Below the pieces are notes generated by a model. The model saw nothing but the letters and a program-made list of their open reading frames with translations, was not told the DNA's origin and did no database searches. A stretch of DNA of 64,000 nt from Agarilytica sp045430305. GTDB taxonomy: Bacteria > Pseudomonadota > Gammaproteobacteria > Pseudomonadales > Cellvibrionaceae. This document shows, in pieces, positions 55,261 through 64,000 of this stretch. A program made the translations under genes and the position numbers. Where the stretch lies: assembly GCA_045430305.1 (NCBI GenBank), contig JAILXW010000004.1, positions 159,618 to 223,617 of the forward strand, in the 5' to 3' direction. How positions within the stretch are numbered: position 1 is the first letter of the stretch; every line of letters begins with the position of its first letter.

Positions 55261-55674
55261 TTAACTCGGCGGGTCGGTTACCAGACCGACACTGGGTGCA
55301 CCAGCTTGCTGCAATACGGTCATGACATTAACCACCACGCCATATTCCACCTTGGTATCACCCCAAACCAATACGGTAGTTTGCGGTTTTTGTCGTAAGA
55401 CTTTACCAACTAAGCTTGCAATATCTTTTAACGGTTTGGATTTTTTTTGATCTTTACCCAAATTGAGATAAAAACTTCCGTCTTGTTTAACGGAAACAAT
55501 GAGGGGCTCATCTTCTTTTTTATCGAGTGCCGCTGAGGGCGCTTGCGGCAAATCCACTTTGACCCCCTGCATTAACAATGGAGCCGTCACCATGAAAATA
55601 ACCAGCAGCACTAACATCACATCGATATAGGGAACGACGTTGATTTCAGCGAGTTGTTTGCGTTTTTTGCCCAT
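55261..55674 (-). CDS. tolR: Tol-Pal proton-channel protein TolR
   Basis: A 137-residue ExbD/TolR-family protein with one helix bearing the conserved Asp (EINVVPYIDVMLVLLVIFMV) and a periplasmic domain. With TolQ it converts proton flow to movement of TolA. In the canonical order tolQ-tolR-tolA. Confidence 0.96.
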   Translation of the reverse strand: MGKKRKQLAEINVVPYIDVMLVLLVIFMVTAPLLMQGVKVDLPQAPSAALDKKEDEPLIVSVKQDGSFYLNLGKDQKKSKPLKDIASLVGKVLRQKPQTTVLVWGDTKVEYGVVVNVMTVLQQAGAPSVGLVTDPPS

Positions 55675-55715
55675 GCGTAAGCTTTATTCTGTATTGACGT
55701 GTGTTTACGTGGCGT

Positions 55716-56402
55716 TTATTTGGCGTGTACTTGCCGGTGCAGTATGGAAGAGAACTCTTCCGCAAATGTTTCATAATTACCCGACAGGGATTCTGCTCGC
55801 GCAGAAAAACGATTGTAGGCCAACACTGCAGGAATCGCCGCAAAAAGCCCCATCGCAGTTGCCACTAACGCTTCCGAAATACCCGGAGCGACGGTCGCCA
55901 AAGTGGCTTGAGTTTGATTTGCCAAACCTCGAAATGAATTCATGATGCCCCACACTGTTCCAAATAAGCCTATATAAGGGCTTACTGATGCGACACTTGC
56001 TAAAAATGGCAAGTTGGATTCGAGTTTCTCTTCTTCTCGAGCAAGCGCAATACGCATTGTTCGCTGAGTACCTTCCATGATGGCATCGGGGTCAGATGTA
56101 GACTGCTGGCGCAAACGAGAAAACTCTTTAAACCCTGCACGAAAGATGTTCTCGACCCCTTCAATGGTATTTTTGTTTGCCGCAGCGTTGCCTTGCTTAT
56201 ACAACTGGGTGAGATCAACACCAGACCAGAATGTATCTTCAAATGTGCGCATGGCCGAGTGCGCTTTACGTTGGTACATGGTTTTTTGTGCAATCATGTA
56301 CCACGAGACAACGGAGGCCAGCACTAATAAAGCCATTACCAGCTGCACTAAGAGGCTGGCGTTGGCAATTAAGTGCATGATCGATAATGGCTCTTGATTC
56401 AT
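55716..56402 (-). CDS. tolQ: Tol-Pal proton-channel protein TolQ
   Basis: A 228-residue ExbB/TolQ-family protein with three helices. The channel-lining segments are ALVATAMGLFAAIPAVLAYNRF and the IGLFGTVWGIMNSFRGL segment. ATG at 56402 is chosen because a GGGGAAC site lies before it; a TTG five codons upstream is the other option. First of the tol genes, about 220 bases after ybgC. Confidence 0.95.
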   Translation of the reverse strand: MNQEPLSIMHLIANASLLVQLVMALLVLASVVSWYMIAQKTMYQRKAHSAMRTFEDTFWSGVDLTQLYKQGNAAANKNTIEGVENIFRAGFKEFSRLRQQSTSDPDAIMEGTQRTMRIALAREEEKLESNLPFLASVASVSPYIGLFGTVWGIMNSFRGLANQTQATLATVAPGISEALVATAMGLFAAIPAVLAYNRFSARAESLSGNYETFAEEFSSILHRQVHAK

Positions 56403-56620
56403 TGAGCTGTTCCCCAAAATATGCTGTGCAGCATGCTGCTATTTTTGTTTGTATTCGTTCAGCGCAGGCGTCGATTTAAATTCGAACTAAGATGCTTTGA
56501 TTGCAAGGCCTGAGCGCTTGATGAAGCGCAGTTTACACCAAGTAACTGAGTATTTAACGCTTATATAGCCACGGAAGGTAGAACCCCGACGCCGAAAAGC
56601 AAAATAACATACGAAACGCC

Positions 56621-57028
56621 TTAAATAGGTGCCTGGCCAAGCAAGCCTTGTATGCGCTTAGGAAAAACACAAGGCTTCATTGTTTCTTGATCTACACAGG
56701 CCACTTTTATTTCCCCTCCGGCTAGGCATTCTTCACCACGCATGACTTTTTGCTCAATAAGAAAATAGCTGCGAGCAAGTTTCAAGATTTTCGCTGTTAC
56801 TTGCAGCTCATCATCCAGCAATGCAGATTTTAGGTATTTTACGTTAACCGATGCGACAACCAATAAGTTCCCCTCTTCTAAGGTAGCGGGTTTATTGATG
56901 CCTAAAGTGCGCAACAATTCGGTTCGTGCGCGCTCCATAAACTTTAAATAATTTACGTAGTACACAATGCCGCCGGCATCGGTATCTTCAATGTAGACAC
57001 GGATAGTGAAAGAAAATTCATCGCACAT
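56621..57028 (-). CDS. ybgC: YbgC hot-dog acyl-CoA thioesterase
   Basis: A 135-residue 4-hydroxybenzoyl-CoA-thioesterase-type hot-dog protein. The signature EDTDAGGIVYYVNYLKFMERARTELLR, given as residues 14-40, carries the catalytic Asp. It hydrolyses short acyl-CoA or acyl-ACP and is regularly encoded before tolQ, as here. ATG at 57028. Confidence 0.94.
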   Translation of the reverse strand: MCDEFSFTIRVYIEDTDAGGIVYYVNYLKFMERARTELLRTLGINKPATLEEGNLLVVASVNVKYLKSALLDDELQVTAKILKLARSYFLIEQKVMRGEECLAGGEIKVACVDQETMKPCVFPKRIQGLLGQAPI

Positions 57029-57047
57029 GCATTAATTCTCAGGCCGA

Positions 57048-58070
57048 CTATTTTGTGTTTGGCTCAGAGCTGGGGGCCTGCAAACCAAAATGTTGATAGG
57101 CATTTTGCGTTGCCATACGCCCCCGCGGTGTACGCACCATAAAACCCTGCTGAATAAGAAATGGTTCTAGCACATCTTCAATGGTGTCGCGCTCTTCACT
57201 GATGGCGGCAGCAAGGCTGTCTATTCCAACTGGCCCGCCGCCAAACTTTTCAATCATGGCAAGCAATAGACGACGGTCCATATGATCGAAGCCGTTGTGA
57301 TCCACATTTAACATGTTGAGCGCGGCATCGGCCACTGCTGCAGTTACGGTGCCATCTGCTTTAACTTCTGCATAATCACGAACCCGCCTCAGTAAACGGT
57401 TGGCAATACGCGGGGTTCCGCGTGCACGCCTCGCCACTTCTACCGCTCCTTTTTCTTCGATGGGAATACCCATTAAATTTGCCGAGCGTGTAACGATATG
57501 AGTTAGGTCGGGAATGTTGTAAAACTCGAGCCGCTGTACGATGCCGAAGCGGTCGCGCAGTGGCGAGGTTAACAAACCTGCCCGCGTAGTTGCCCCCACT
57601 AACGTAAATGGTGGCAATTCGAGTTTAATCGACCGCGCTGCAGGCCCTTCACCAATCATAATGTCGAGCTGGTAGTCTTCCATTGCAGGGTAAAGCACTT
57701 CCTCCACTACCGGAGATAGCCGATGAATTTCATCGATGAATAGCACATCACCCGCTTCAAGATTAGTCATCAAGGCCGCAAGATCACCAGCGCGCTCTAA
57801 CACAGGCCCAGAAGTCGTTTTTAGTTGCACATCCATTTCTGAGGCAATGATATTCGCCAGAGTGGTTTTACCCAAACCCGGCGGCCCAAATACGAGGGTG
57901 TGATCTAGCGCTTCTTGTCTTTTTTTCGCCGCGCCAATAAAAATTTCCATTTGCTCGCGCACCGCAGGCTGACCAACGTAATCTTGCAAGCGCTTTGGAC
58001 GAACAGCACGATCTAACTGCTCTTCTTGTGTTTGAGCATTGGGGCCTATTAGTCGGTCTTGTTCGATCAT
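57048..58070 (-). CDS. ruvB: Holliday junction branch-migration ATPase RuvB
   Basis: A 340-residue AAA+ motor. Walker A is GPPGLGKTTL (about 61-70), Walker B is LFIDEIHRL, the arginine-finger region is ATTRAG, and the C-terminal winged helix has the typical TPRGR ending. It drives branch migration with RuvA. The ruvC-ruvA-ruvB order is standard. Confidence 0.98.
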   Translation of the reverse strand: MIEQDRLIGPNAQTQEEQLDRAVRPKRLQDYVGQPAVREQMEIFIGAAKKRQEALDHTLVFGPPGLGKTTLANIIASEMDVQLKTTSGPVLERAGDLAALMTNLEAGDVLFIDEIHRLSPVVEEVLYPAMEDYQLDIMIGEGPAARSIKLELPPFTLVGATTRAGLLTSPLRDRFGIVQRLEFYNIPDLTHIVTRSANLMGIPIEEKGAVEVARRARGTPRIANRLLRRVRDYAEVKADGTVTAAVADAALNMLNVDHNGFDHMDRRLLLAMIEKFGGGPVGIDSLAAAISEERDTIEDVLEPFLIQQGFMVRTPRGRMATQNAYQHFGLQAPSSEPNTK

Positions 58071-58093
58071 GATTATTGTTTGGAGTTGGCCGA

Positions 58094-58744
58094 TTACGCG
58101 GGAAGCATTGAACGAAGCGCCTGCCGTATCAAGTCTTCGCTGCGTTGAATATCTTCCTTCATTGCCGCAGACACCGCTTTCGACGCTTCAGTGGGTTTGT
58201 AGCCCAAAGCAACTAGCGCGCTTTCGGCCTCTGCTACGATATTATTTTGAGGTGATTGTGAATCTTCTAGTTTGATAATACCCGCCGCCTCATCAACATT
58301 TGCGTCAAGTTCGCCGCTAACTTCACTAGCAGAAGGAATCGACCAATCTTTGAGTTTATCGCGCATTTCAACAATGAGCCGTTCAGCAGTTTTTTTGCCA
58401 ACACCAGGCACTTTGACCAAAGCGCTGACCCGGTCATTTAAAATGCAGCGAACAATATCATTGGCTTCCATCGACATAATACCCACCGCCATTTTGGGGC
58501 CTACACCGCTGACTTTAATGAGAAGTCGAAATAGTTCGCGGTCTCGCGTATCGACAAAACCAAATAATTGCTGCGCGTTTTCACTCACGGAAAAATGTGT
58601 GTGCAACACCACCTTTTCACCGAGCTTGGGCAAACGAAAAAATGTCGTCATGGGTGCCTGAAGCTCATACCCAACCCCCTGAACATCAAGCAATACGTGT
58701 GGTGCTAACTTTTCGAGAAGAGTACCTGATAGCCTGCCAATCAT
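58094..58744 (-). CDS. ruvA: Holliday junction DNA-binding protein RuvA
   Basis: A 216-residue protein: an N-terminal barrel (MIGRLSGTLLEK...), tandem helix-hairpin-helix motifs (LIKVSGVGPKMAVGIMS and LVKVPGVGKKTAERLIVEM) and a C-terminal RuvB-binding domain after an acidic linker. Follows ruvC by about 30 bases. Confidence 0.97.
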   Translation of the reverse strand: MIGRLSGTLLEKLAPHVLLDVQGVGYELQAPMTTFFRLPKLGEKVVLHTHFSVSENAQQLFGFVDTRDRELFRLLIKVSGVGPKMAVGIMSMEANDIVRCILNDRVSALVKVPGVGKKTAERLIVEMRDKLKDWSIPSASEVSGELDANVDEAAGIIKLEDSQSPQNNIVAEAESALVALGYKPTEASKAVSAAMKEDIQRSEDLIRQALRSMLPA

Positions 58745-58775
58745 TAATTATTTAACCTTATTGAGACTTCGCGAC

Positions 58776-59297
58776 TCATACCATTCGACCGCGACGGAAG
58801 GAGCGCCCGCCGGCCATACGAATCATGTGTTGCTGTGTATTTGCGTGACAGATAGCGACACCGAGCGCGTCGGCGGCATCTTCTTGCGGCGACTTAGCGA
58901 GCTTTAACAATGTTTTTACCATGTGCTGCATTTGCAATTTGTCTGCCGCGCCTGTGCCCACAACAGACTGCTTTACCTTCCGCGCTGCGTATTCTGCCAC
59001 CGGCAGTTCGTGGTGCACGGCTGCAACAATTGCTGCACCGCGCGCTTGACCAAGTTTAAGCGCAGAGCCAGCATTACTGGCCATAAAGACATCTTCTATA
59101 GCGAATTCTTGCGGCTGGTGGGTTTCAATTATCTCACAAACAGAATCAAAGATGAGCTTTAAACGCTCAGGCAGAGATAACGTATCGGGGATGCGGACCA
59201 CACCACTGGCGATGTAGTCAGTTTGGCCAGAACCCGTATTAATGAGACCATAACCGGTTTTTCGTGACCCGGGGTCGATACCGAGAATCAAAGGCAT
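58776..59297 (-). CDS. ruvC: crossover junction endonuclease RuvC
   Basis: A 173-residue RNase-H-fold resolvase. Catalytic acidic residues are visible in LGIDPGSRKTGYG (Asp near 7), the AIEDVF segment, and DAADALGVAICH near the end. It cuts Holliday junctions. A LexA-like site lies immediately before the ATG. Confidence 0.97.
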   Translation of the reverse strand: MPLILGIDPGSRKTGYGLINTGSGQTDYIASGVVRIPDTLSLPERLKLIFDSVCEIIETHQPQEFAIEDVFMASNAGSALKLGQARGAAIVAAVHHELPVAEYAARKVKQSVVGTGAADKLQMQHMVKTLLKLAKSPQEDAADALGVAICHANTQQHMIRMAGGRSFRRGRMV

Positions 59298-59299
59298 AG

Positions 59300-59315
59300 C
59301 TGTTTATATATTCAG
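59300..59315. promoter_or_regulatory. candidate LexA (SOS) box at the ruvC start
   Basis: CTGT, eight A/T bases, TCAG: one mismatch to the CTGT-N8-ACAG palindrome. It ends two bases from the ruvC ATG, so bound LexA would block both promoter clearance and translation start. Weaker than the dinB box. Confidence 0.45.
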
Positions 59316-59369
59316 TAGTTGCCTTTAGTGTTCCAGTTGGCGCTAACTTAGTCAAGCAAGAGCACTGAT

Positions 59370-61454
59370 TTAGTTTTTATTGATTGATGTCGTCACGACA
59401 GATTCGATGTCTTTTGTTTTCTCGACCATCTCAACAAATTGGGCAAGCCTGGCACTAATAGCGGTATTAAAGCCCCCGTAGTACTTCAGCATCTCGTAAA
59501 ACCGATCAATCACACGTTTTTCATAATCTACACCGTTGAGAAGCCCAAGATCCAAGGCGTACTCCATAATATCGACATCTTTACCGAGCAAGTTTTTCGG
59601 TAGCTGCCCCATTACGCGCTCCATCCCTTCAATTACTTTGAGCACCATTTTTGTTAGACGAGCAATGGTGTTTTGATGCGCGTTATCGCCTTCGTTGCGG
59701 CGCTCTATTAGTTTTTCTAGGGTGCTAACTTTGATTGCCGTATCGTTTACATTGTCTTGAACCTGCCCCATTAAGCTCAGCATTTTTATAAGTTTTAAAG
59801 CGCTGGGGTAGGCTTTATTTTCTTTCCCTAGTGCGGTTGCGGCCGCAACTCTTACACCATAAGATTTTCGATACGCCTCTTTTTTTCCTTCAAATTGCTT
59901 TTCAAAATCTTGCTTGTAAAGCTTTATTTTTTCCACTTCTTCGGGAGCTACTCGATGCTGACCACCATCCTTAATCAACCATTGAGCATAATGAAATTTC
60001 GCACATTGTTTATTGTATTCATCAGCAAACTGCATATATTTCGTTAGGTCGGGCAAACTTTGTCGAATCGTAACCACCAACTTATTTAAAAATGGAATGA
60101 CCTTGTCTTGCGGCAAGACAGAAAACTTATCTGCTTGAGGAAATTCCCAAACCAGATCCCTGCGATACAAACCACTGGTAAAACGTTTTAGTACCTGTTC
60201 TTCTTTTGGAAAAGACATTGGCACCGTTCGTTCATCTACACCCTCTGAATCGTTCACTGAGTTACTTGCGTGAATATCGTGCAGTTGATAATACGCGTTT
60301 GATAAACCCTCACCTATCGCCTGCGTATTCTTGAGCAAAAATTTCAAATCACCATCAAACGTTAAATTGTCTTCAGTGCTCAACTGCCTTAAGCGGCGTG
60401 TTCGTGTATTTGGCAGCGGAAGAAAATACCAACTGTTAAATCGCTCCGCCAGCGCCAACTCAATAAACTGGTCTGTTTTTACGGTATTTTTCTTAAAGTG
60501 CATATCGATGAGTTCCGCCATATTTCGCGGCACATTTTCCCCCGCCAGCACTTGCTCTAAAGCTCGTTGGCTCGCCTGATCAATGTGAACAAGATGTTTC
60601 AGGAGGTGGTCAAACAAGGCCACACCGCCCACATTGGCTTGTACTTGGTCTGCCAAAAACTCAATTTCATCCGTGGTTGAGCGGGTCACGCCTTCCAGTA
60701 GGTTCAGCAGCACCCCAAATAAACCATTCACCAATTCAAAACTAAAGATCAAGGGCAATAAAGGAATTCGCAACCAATTAAATCGTTCTACAGCAACTTC
60801 CACTTTACTGGCGAGGTAGTCTTCATTATGAATAACAATGCGACACCAGGAATTCAGAAAACGAATAGCCAAATAGCCCCAACGAATTTTGTCATTGTGG
60901 TAACGCGATATTTCATGAAAGTACAAAGACGCAAACTCTTTGAGGCTTAAAATCGGTATCAGGGGCAATCCGATTTTCATACTTAAGCGACGCTTAAAAA
61001 AATCTTGCGGCGTTTCATAGTACACGTCAACGATTACATCGGTTGTAACCAGTACCCGCTTAACCGGGTCAACATTAAGCCTCTTCCCTAGACTATTACA
61101 AAATGTGTAAAAGTTTTTATATTCCTCTGGGCTCAACTCATGCGTAAGCTCATTGGGGCGAGTAATAAAAAACGGCCGAATCAAACCCACAAGCACCAAA
61201 ATAAGCGCAATTAAGACTGGGCCATAAACAATGGAGAGCAGCGGGCTTTCACTCCCCTGCGGGAAGCTGGTGATTGCGAATGCTAGAGTATGAAAAATGA
61301 GAAAAAGGCACAGTAACCCATATAGAAAAAAGGGCAAAAACGCCAGTACCACCACTCCAAAGAGCCGCATGAAAAAGGCGATTGAATACTCTGGCAACCC
61401 AATTTCTGTAGCGGTTTGCCCAGGGTTATCTTTGCGGTTTGAACCTGAAGCCAT
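59370..61454 (-). CDS. M48-like membrane protein with degenerate metal motif
   Basis: A 694-residue protein with two N-terminal helices (about 25-62 and 72-95), an M48-peptidase-like domain and a long helical C-terminal half. The metalloprotease motif HExxH reads HEISR (residues 180-184), with Arg in place of the second His; the downstream Glu site EFLAD (265-269) remains. The fold is likely kept but classical zinc catalysis is not. It could be a scaffold or pseudo-protease. Located after ruvC on the same strand but with a gap and no shared pathway. Function unknown. Confidence 0.65.
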   Translation of the reverse strand: MASGSNRKDNPGQTATEIGLPEYSIAFFMRLFGVVVLAFLPFFLYGLLCLFLIFHTLAFAITSFPQGSESPLLSIVYGPVLIALILVLVGLIRPFFITRPNELTHELSPEEYKNFYTFCNSLGKRLNVDPVKRVLVTTDVIVDVYYETPQDFFKRRLSMKIGLPLIPILSLKEFASLYFHEISRYHNDKIRWGYLAIRFLNSWCRIVIHNEDYLASKVEVAVERFNWLRIPLLPLIFSFELVNGLFGVLLNLLEGVTRSTTDEIEFLADQVQANVGGVALFDHLLKHLVHIDQASQRALEQVLAGENVPRNMAELIDMHFKKNTVKTDQFIELALAERFNSWYFLPLPNTRTRRLRQLSTEDNLTFDGDLKFLLKNTQAIGEGLSNAYYQLHDIHASNSVNDSEGVDERTVPMSFPKEEQVLKRFTSGLYRRDLVWEFPQADKFSVLPQDKVIPFLNKLVVTIRQSLPDLTKYMQFADEYNKQCAKFHYAQWLIKDGGQHRVAPEEVEKIKLYKQDFEKQFEGKKEAYRKSYGVRVAAATALGKENKAYPSALKLIKMLSLMGQVQDNVNDTAIKVSTLEKLIERRNEGDNAHQNTIARLTKMVLKVIEGMERVMGQLPKNLLGKDVDIMEYALDLGLLNGVDYEKRVIDRFYEMLKYYGGFNTAISARLAQFVEMVEKTKDIESVVTTSINKN

Positions 61455-61607
61455 CGGGGTTTCTTATGTGAAATTCGACGAAAATAGTACCCTGTAATAT
61501 TAGCCCAGTACGGCCGCCTGCGCCTAAATTAAGCCTGCGGCTAGCGCACCATCACGCCACACAAAGAAGAAGACGTGAGTCTAAGCATATTTATTCCCCC
61601 TAAAAAC

Positions 61608-61634
61608 AAAAAAAGCCCGGCAATGCCGGGCGAT
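61608..61634 (-). terminator. rho-independent terminator of the secreted repeat protein gene
   Basis: On the minus strand GCCCGGCA / TGCCGGGC stem followed by a T7 run, just downstream of the gene. Confidence 0.85.
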
Positions 61635-61666
61635 TCACTCCATTTTTATTCTGTATTGATGCGGTG

Positions 61667-63328
61667 TTATGGACAGCTAGTTACTGACGTCCAGCTACCT
61701 GCAGTTTGCTCTTCTAGCGCTACAACTTTATTTGCGTCGTTAAACGTACTACCAAGATAAGCCGCTGTGCCTGTTGCATAGTATGAGAAGTATTGATCGT
61801 AAGCACGACCAGCCGTTACATGTTCAGACAATGTAGCTTCTACACACGCTGGACCAGTTTCACCTAAAGTGATTGTTTCTGACGCAGCGTAGGTGCGGTT
61901 GTAGTTGTCATCTTCTGCAAAGATTGTGAATGTGTAGGTACCCGCTTCAAAGTTATAGGCACAGTTGAAGTCATTAATACTGTCACAGAAGTAGCGTGTT
62001 TCTTCTCCGTTTTCGTCAACAATACGAACAAGTACTGAGTCAAAATCACCATCTACATCAGAAACAGAACCGGTGAAACCGACGTTGTATGTACCAGGCG
62101 TTTGCGCTTCGCCAATAACGGTGTAGTACGCGCTATCAATTACTGGTGCATGGTTAGTCGCTGGGTCTACTACCGCTACCGAAATGGCATAAGCGAATGT
62201 TTCGCTGTTACCCGCGCTGTCAGTAACCTTGTAGCCAGAGTGATAAGTGCCAACTGCAGAGGTATCTACATCACCGATGTATTCGATTGCGATATCTTCA
62301 GCAGCAGAATAATCATCAAATGCATACAAACCGTATTCGGCCGCAAACGGGTCGAAAGTCGCGCCCAACTCAACTTGTGCACGTGCTGGCTCACCAAGTG
62401 TTGTACTTACGATGCGAGGCCCTAACGTGTCTTCAGCGGTAAATACGAAGTCGTCACATTGCGTTACAGCACCATCAACGTCGTTTACACGCGCTTCAAC
62501 TGTGTACTGTTGACCCAACGTTAGCTCACCAGCTGCATCTGTAAGCACAGCGTACACCTGACCGAAGAAACCTTCGCCAGCGGCCCAATCTTTACCTTCG
62601 TTCTTAAGGCGCGCTTCTAGAATCTCATTTATATCAATATTGTTGTCTTGATCGGCAACCGTCCAAAAGCCAACATGTTGACCGTAAAGATCTTCAGAAC
62701 GCTCAGAACGAACGCTGGCGTCGAAACAAATAGGTGCGTGGTTAGCAATGTTGAAGCTGTGACTTGTAACAGAACCGTACTGATTCTCACCAAAAATTGG
62801 ACGAATTTCTAACTGATAACTTCCTTTAGCTAGAGCTGGACCTACGCCAACAATACCGCCTGTATTGAAAGTTTTTGCATTGCTTTCGAACAAGGTGTTT
62901 TTCCAATCGTCCCACTGATCAACACCAACATAACGGAATTGAACACCTAGCACTTCGTTCGTGGGGTCTGCTACGGAACCTTCTGCGCGAGTGTGGAACA
63001 CACCCTCCTCATTTTCATACTCACTTACGGTGTTAACTGAAAGTAACGGACCCGCTGGGCATGTGCCTTCATTCCAAACCCCCGCTTCAGTTGAGTAAAG
63101 TGTTTTAGTTGCCCACGTATAGGCACCAAGACTATCACCACCGCCAACGGTGAGGTGATCAGACGTTGAACAAAAACCCCAGAGGTTACATGACTCAACC
63201 GCTTCAGCGCGGCCGGCTGAAACATGAGAGGACACAGCCGCTGTTTGCTCTTCACACGCCTCAATAGAAACGGCTGAAAAAGAAAGTGTGGCAGCGCCAG
63301 CGATTAAAAGTTTGTTTAGCTTGTCCAT
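61667..63328 (-). CDS. secreted Ig-like protein with duplicated terminal domain
   Basis: A 553-residue extracellular protein with a signal peptide (residues 1-24). Residues 25-91 and 495-553 are two versions of one Cys-bounded domain, each with a SxHVxAGRA core, an aromatic/Gly centre and a closing CP; such domains are found at the ends of secreted depolymerases and other marine exoproteins. Between them lie several beta-sandwich Ig-like units (e.g. YKVTDSAGNSETFAYAISV, about 300-380). No catalytic domain is visible. Likely a binding or adhesion protein. Confidence 0.75.
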   Translation of the reverse strand: MDKLNKLLIAGAATLSFSAVSIEACEEQTAAVSSHVSAGRAEAVESCNLWGFCSTSDHLTVGGGDSLGAYTWATKTLYSTEAGVWNEGTCPAGPLLSVNTVSEYENEEGVFHTRAEGSVADPTNEVLGVQFRYVGVDQWDDWKNTLFESNAKTFNTGGIVGVGPALAKGSYQLEIRPIFGENQYGSVTSHSFNIANHAPICFDASVRSERSEDLYGQHVGFWTVADQDNNIDINEILEARLKNEGKDWAAGEGFFGQVYAVLTDAAGELTLGQQYTVEARVNDVDGAVTQCDDFVFTAEDTLGPRIVSTTLGEPARAQVELGATFDPFAAEYGLYAFDDYSAAEDIAIEYIGDVDTSAVGTYHSGYKVTDSAGNSETFAYAISVAVVDPATNHAPVIDSAYYTVIGEAQTPGTYNVGFTGSVSDVDGDFDSVLVRIVDENGEETRYFCDSINDFNCAYNFEAGTYTFTIFAEDDNYNRTYAASETITLGETGPACVEATLSEHVTAGRAYDQYFSYYATGTAAYLGSTFNDANKVVALEEQTAGSWTSVTSCP

Positions 63329-63879
63329 AGTAAACTCCGAAAATTCAAATTAGTAAAAAGGGCTAAGAAGTAATATGTGCTGCACTGTGCCAGCGGGTTA
63401 CTTCTTGGTCAATGGTGGTTTTTTGCTCTATTTCGTTTTTGTTATGAAAATCACACTTGTTATTACTAAAAACCGATCAAATAGATTTTTTCTTTATTTT
63501 TTAACCACTTAGAAAAGTGGTAAATCACACAAAAAGTGTGAAGTAGAGCAGGTAATCCGAGATTGGCGCCAAAACATACAGAATGATTCACGAGGAGATT
63601 TTAGGTTTTTATAGCGTTTATATCTATTTGAGTGCAATGCAGCATGACAAGTTAACCCGATTGGTTAGGACACTTGGTCTCAAGGCGACTTAAAGTATTC
63701 GGGAAAACTGGTTAGATAGTTTTGCGGTTCAATGACGAAAAACCAAATTGAATGGTCAATTTAGTACGGCCTTCGATTTGACCATTGGGGATGGGCGTAC
63801 CCCATGAAACGTCGCCACGGGCGCAGGCAGTAGAGAACGTACTAACGCTGGAGCTGTGTCACGATTAACGAGCGCGCAT
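63329..63879. other. intergenic region before the rRNA operon end
   Basis: About 550 bases with no convincing gene. It has T-rich stretches (63410-63510), two small hairpins around 63508-63542, and no recognisable RNA gene. Confidence 0.4.
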
Positions 63880-63916
63880 AAAAAAACCCGTACTAGCAAC
63901 TAGTACGGGTTTCTTA
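63880..63916 (-). terminator. rRNA operon terminator
   Basis: AACCCGTACTAG / CTAGTACGGGTT stem with a 3-base loop. On the minus strand it is followed by a T6 run, directly downstream of the 5S rRNA. Confidence 0.9.
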
Positions 63917-63923
63917 AATATAA

Positions 63924-64000
63924 GCCTGACGATGACCTACTCTCACATGGGGAAGCCCCACACTACCATCGGCGATGCATCGTTTCACTTCTGAGTTCGG
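63924..64000 (-). rRNA. rrf: 5S ribosomal RNA, 3' part
   Basis: The minus strand reads the 3' two-thirds of a bacterial 5S rRNA, including the conserved CCGAACTCAGAAGTGAAAC loop and the GGTAGTGTGGGG and GAGAGTAGG helices, ending GTCAGGC. The 5' part lies beyond the window edge. It marks the end of an rRNA operon on the minus strand. Confidence 0.95.

Overview
The window reads as a chromosomal segment of a marine-type gammaproteobacterium, probably near Cellvibrionaceae/Saccharophagus/Teredinibacter. That placement is inferred from protein flavour and from the Pseudomonas-like order ruvCAB-ybgC-tolQRAB-pal-cpoB-queE-queC-tRNA-Lys-nadA; no marker was compared. Genes are dense on both strands. 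I see no insertion sequence, prophage or CRISPR array.

Layout. 1-6520: a small secreted protein, then a five-gene lipid/redox operon (NTF2-like, SDR, FAD oxidase, DUF1365, cyclopropane-fatty-acid synthase) divergent from an ECF sigma/ChrR zinc anti-sigma pair. Both directions carry matching ECF-like promoters, which suggests a singlet-oxygen-type membrane response. 6578-14769: Nudix hydrolase, CvpA-DUF4124 fusion, gcvP, and the peroxide module ahpF-ahpC-oxyR. 14955-21065: sodium/solute symporter, orphan exbD preceded by a possible 34-residue gene, dinB with a LexA box, an AlgP/histone-H1-like AT-hook protein, and a PilZ protein. 21216-26960: RND efflux adaptor and pump, a small membrane protein, and a cyclic-nucleotide-binding protein. 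27376-39983: TonB-like protein, HDOD-sthA, AI-2E transporter, acyltransferase, prfC, an unusual MCP-tip-like protein coupled to a diiron metallo-beta-lactamase protein, MATE exporter, rimI and a HolD-like gene.

40000-46920 looks like an accessory island. It holds a run of small membrane and coiled-coil proteins of unknown function and a signal-less NodB deacetylase followed by a lipoprotein. It also holds a decayed DUF2164 gene, a CBS-domain protein, and a lipoprotein followed by a signal-less M15 peptidase. The two enzyme/lipoprotein pairs have the shape of cell-wall-targeting effector/immunity pairs.

47053-61454 returns to the core genome: leuA with a leucine-rich leader peptide, nadA, tRNA-Lys, queC, queE, the Tol-Pal operon, ybgC, ruvBAC and a degenerate M48-like membrane protein. 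The window closes with a secreted repeat-domain protein and the end of an rRNA operon (5S rRNA and terminator, minus strand).

Candidates for something undescribed: (1) the tandem MCP-hairpin-like protein with its overlapping ODP-like diiron protein at 35873-37230, a possible oxygen/redox input to a chemosensory array; (2) the two orphan effector/immunity-like pairs at 43583-46920; (3) the membrane/coiled-coil cassette at 40345-43537.
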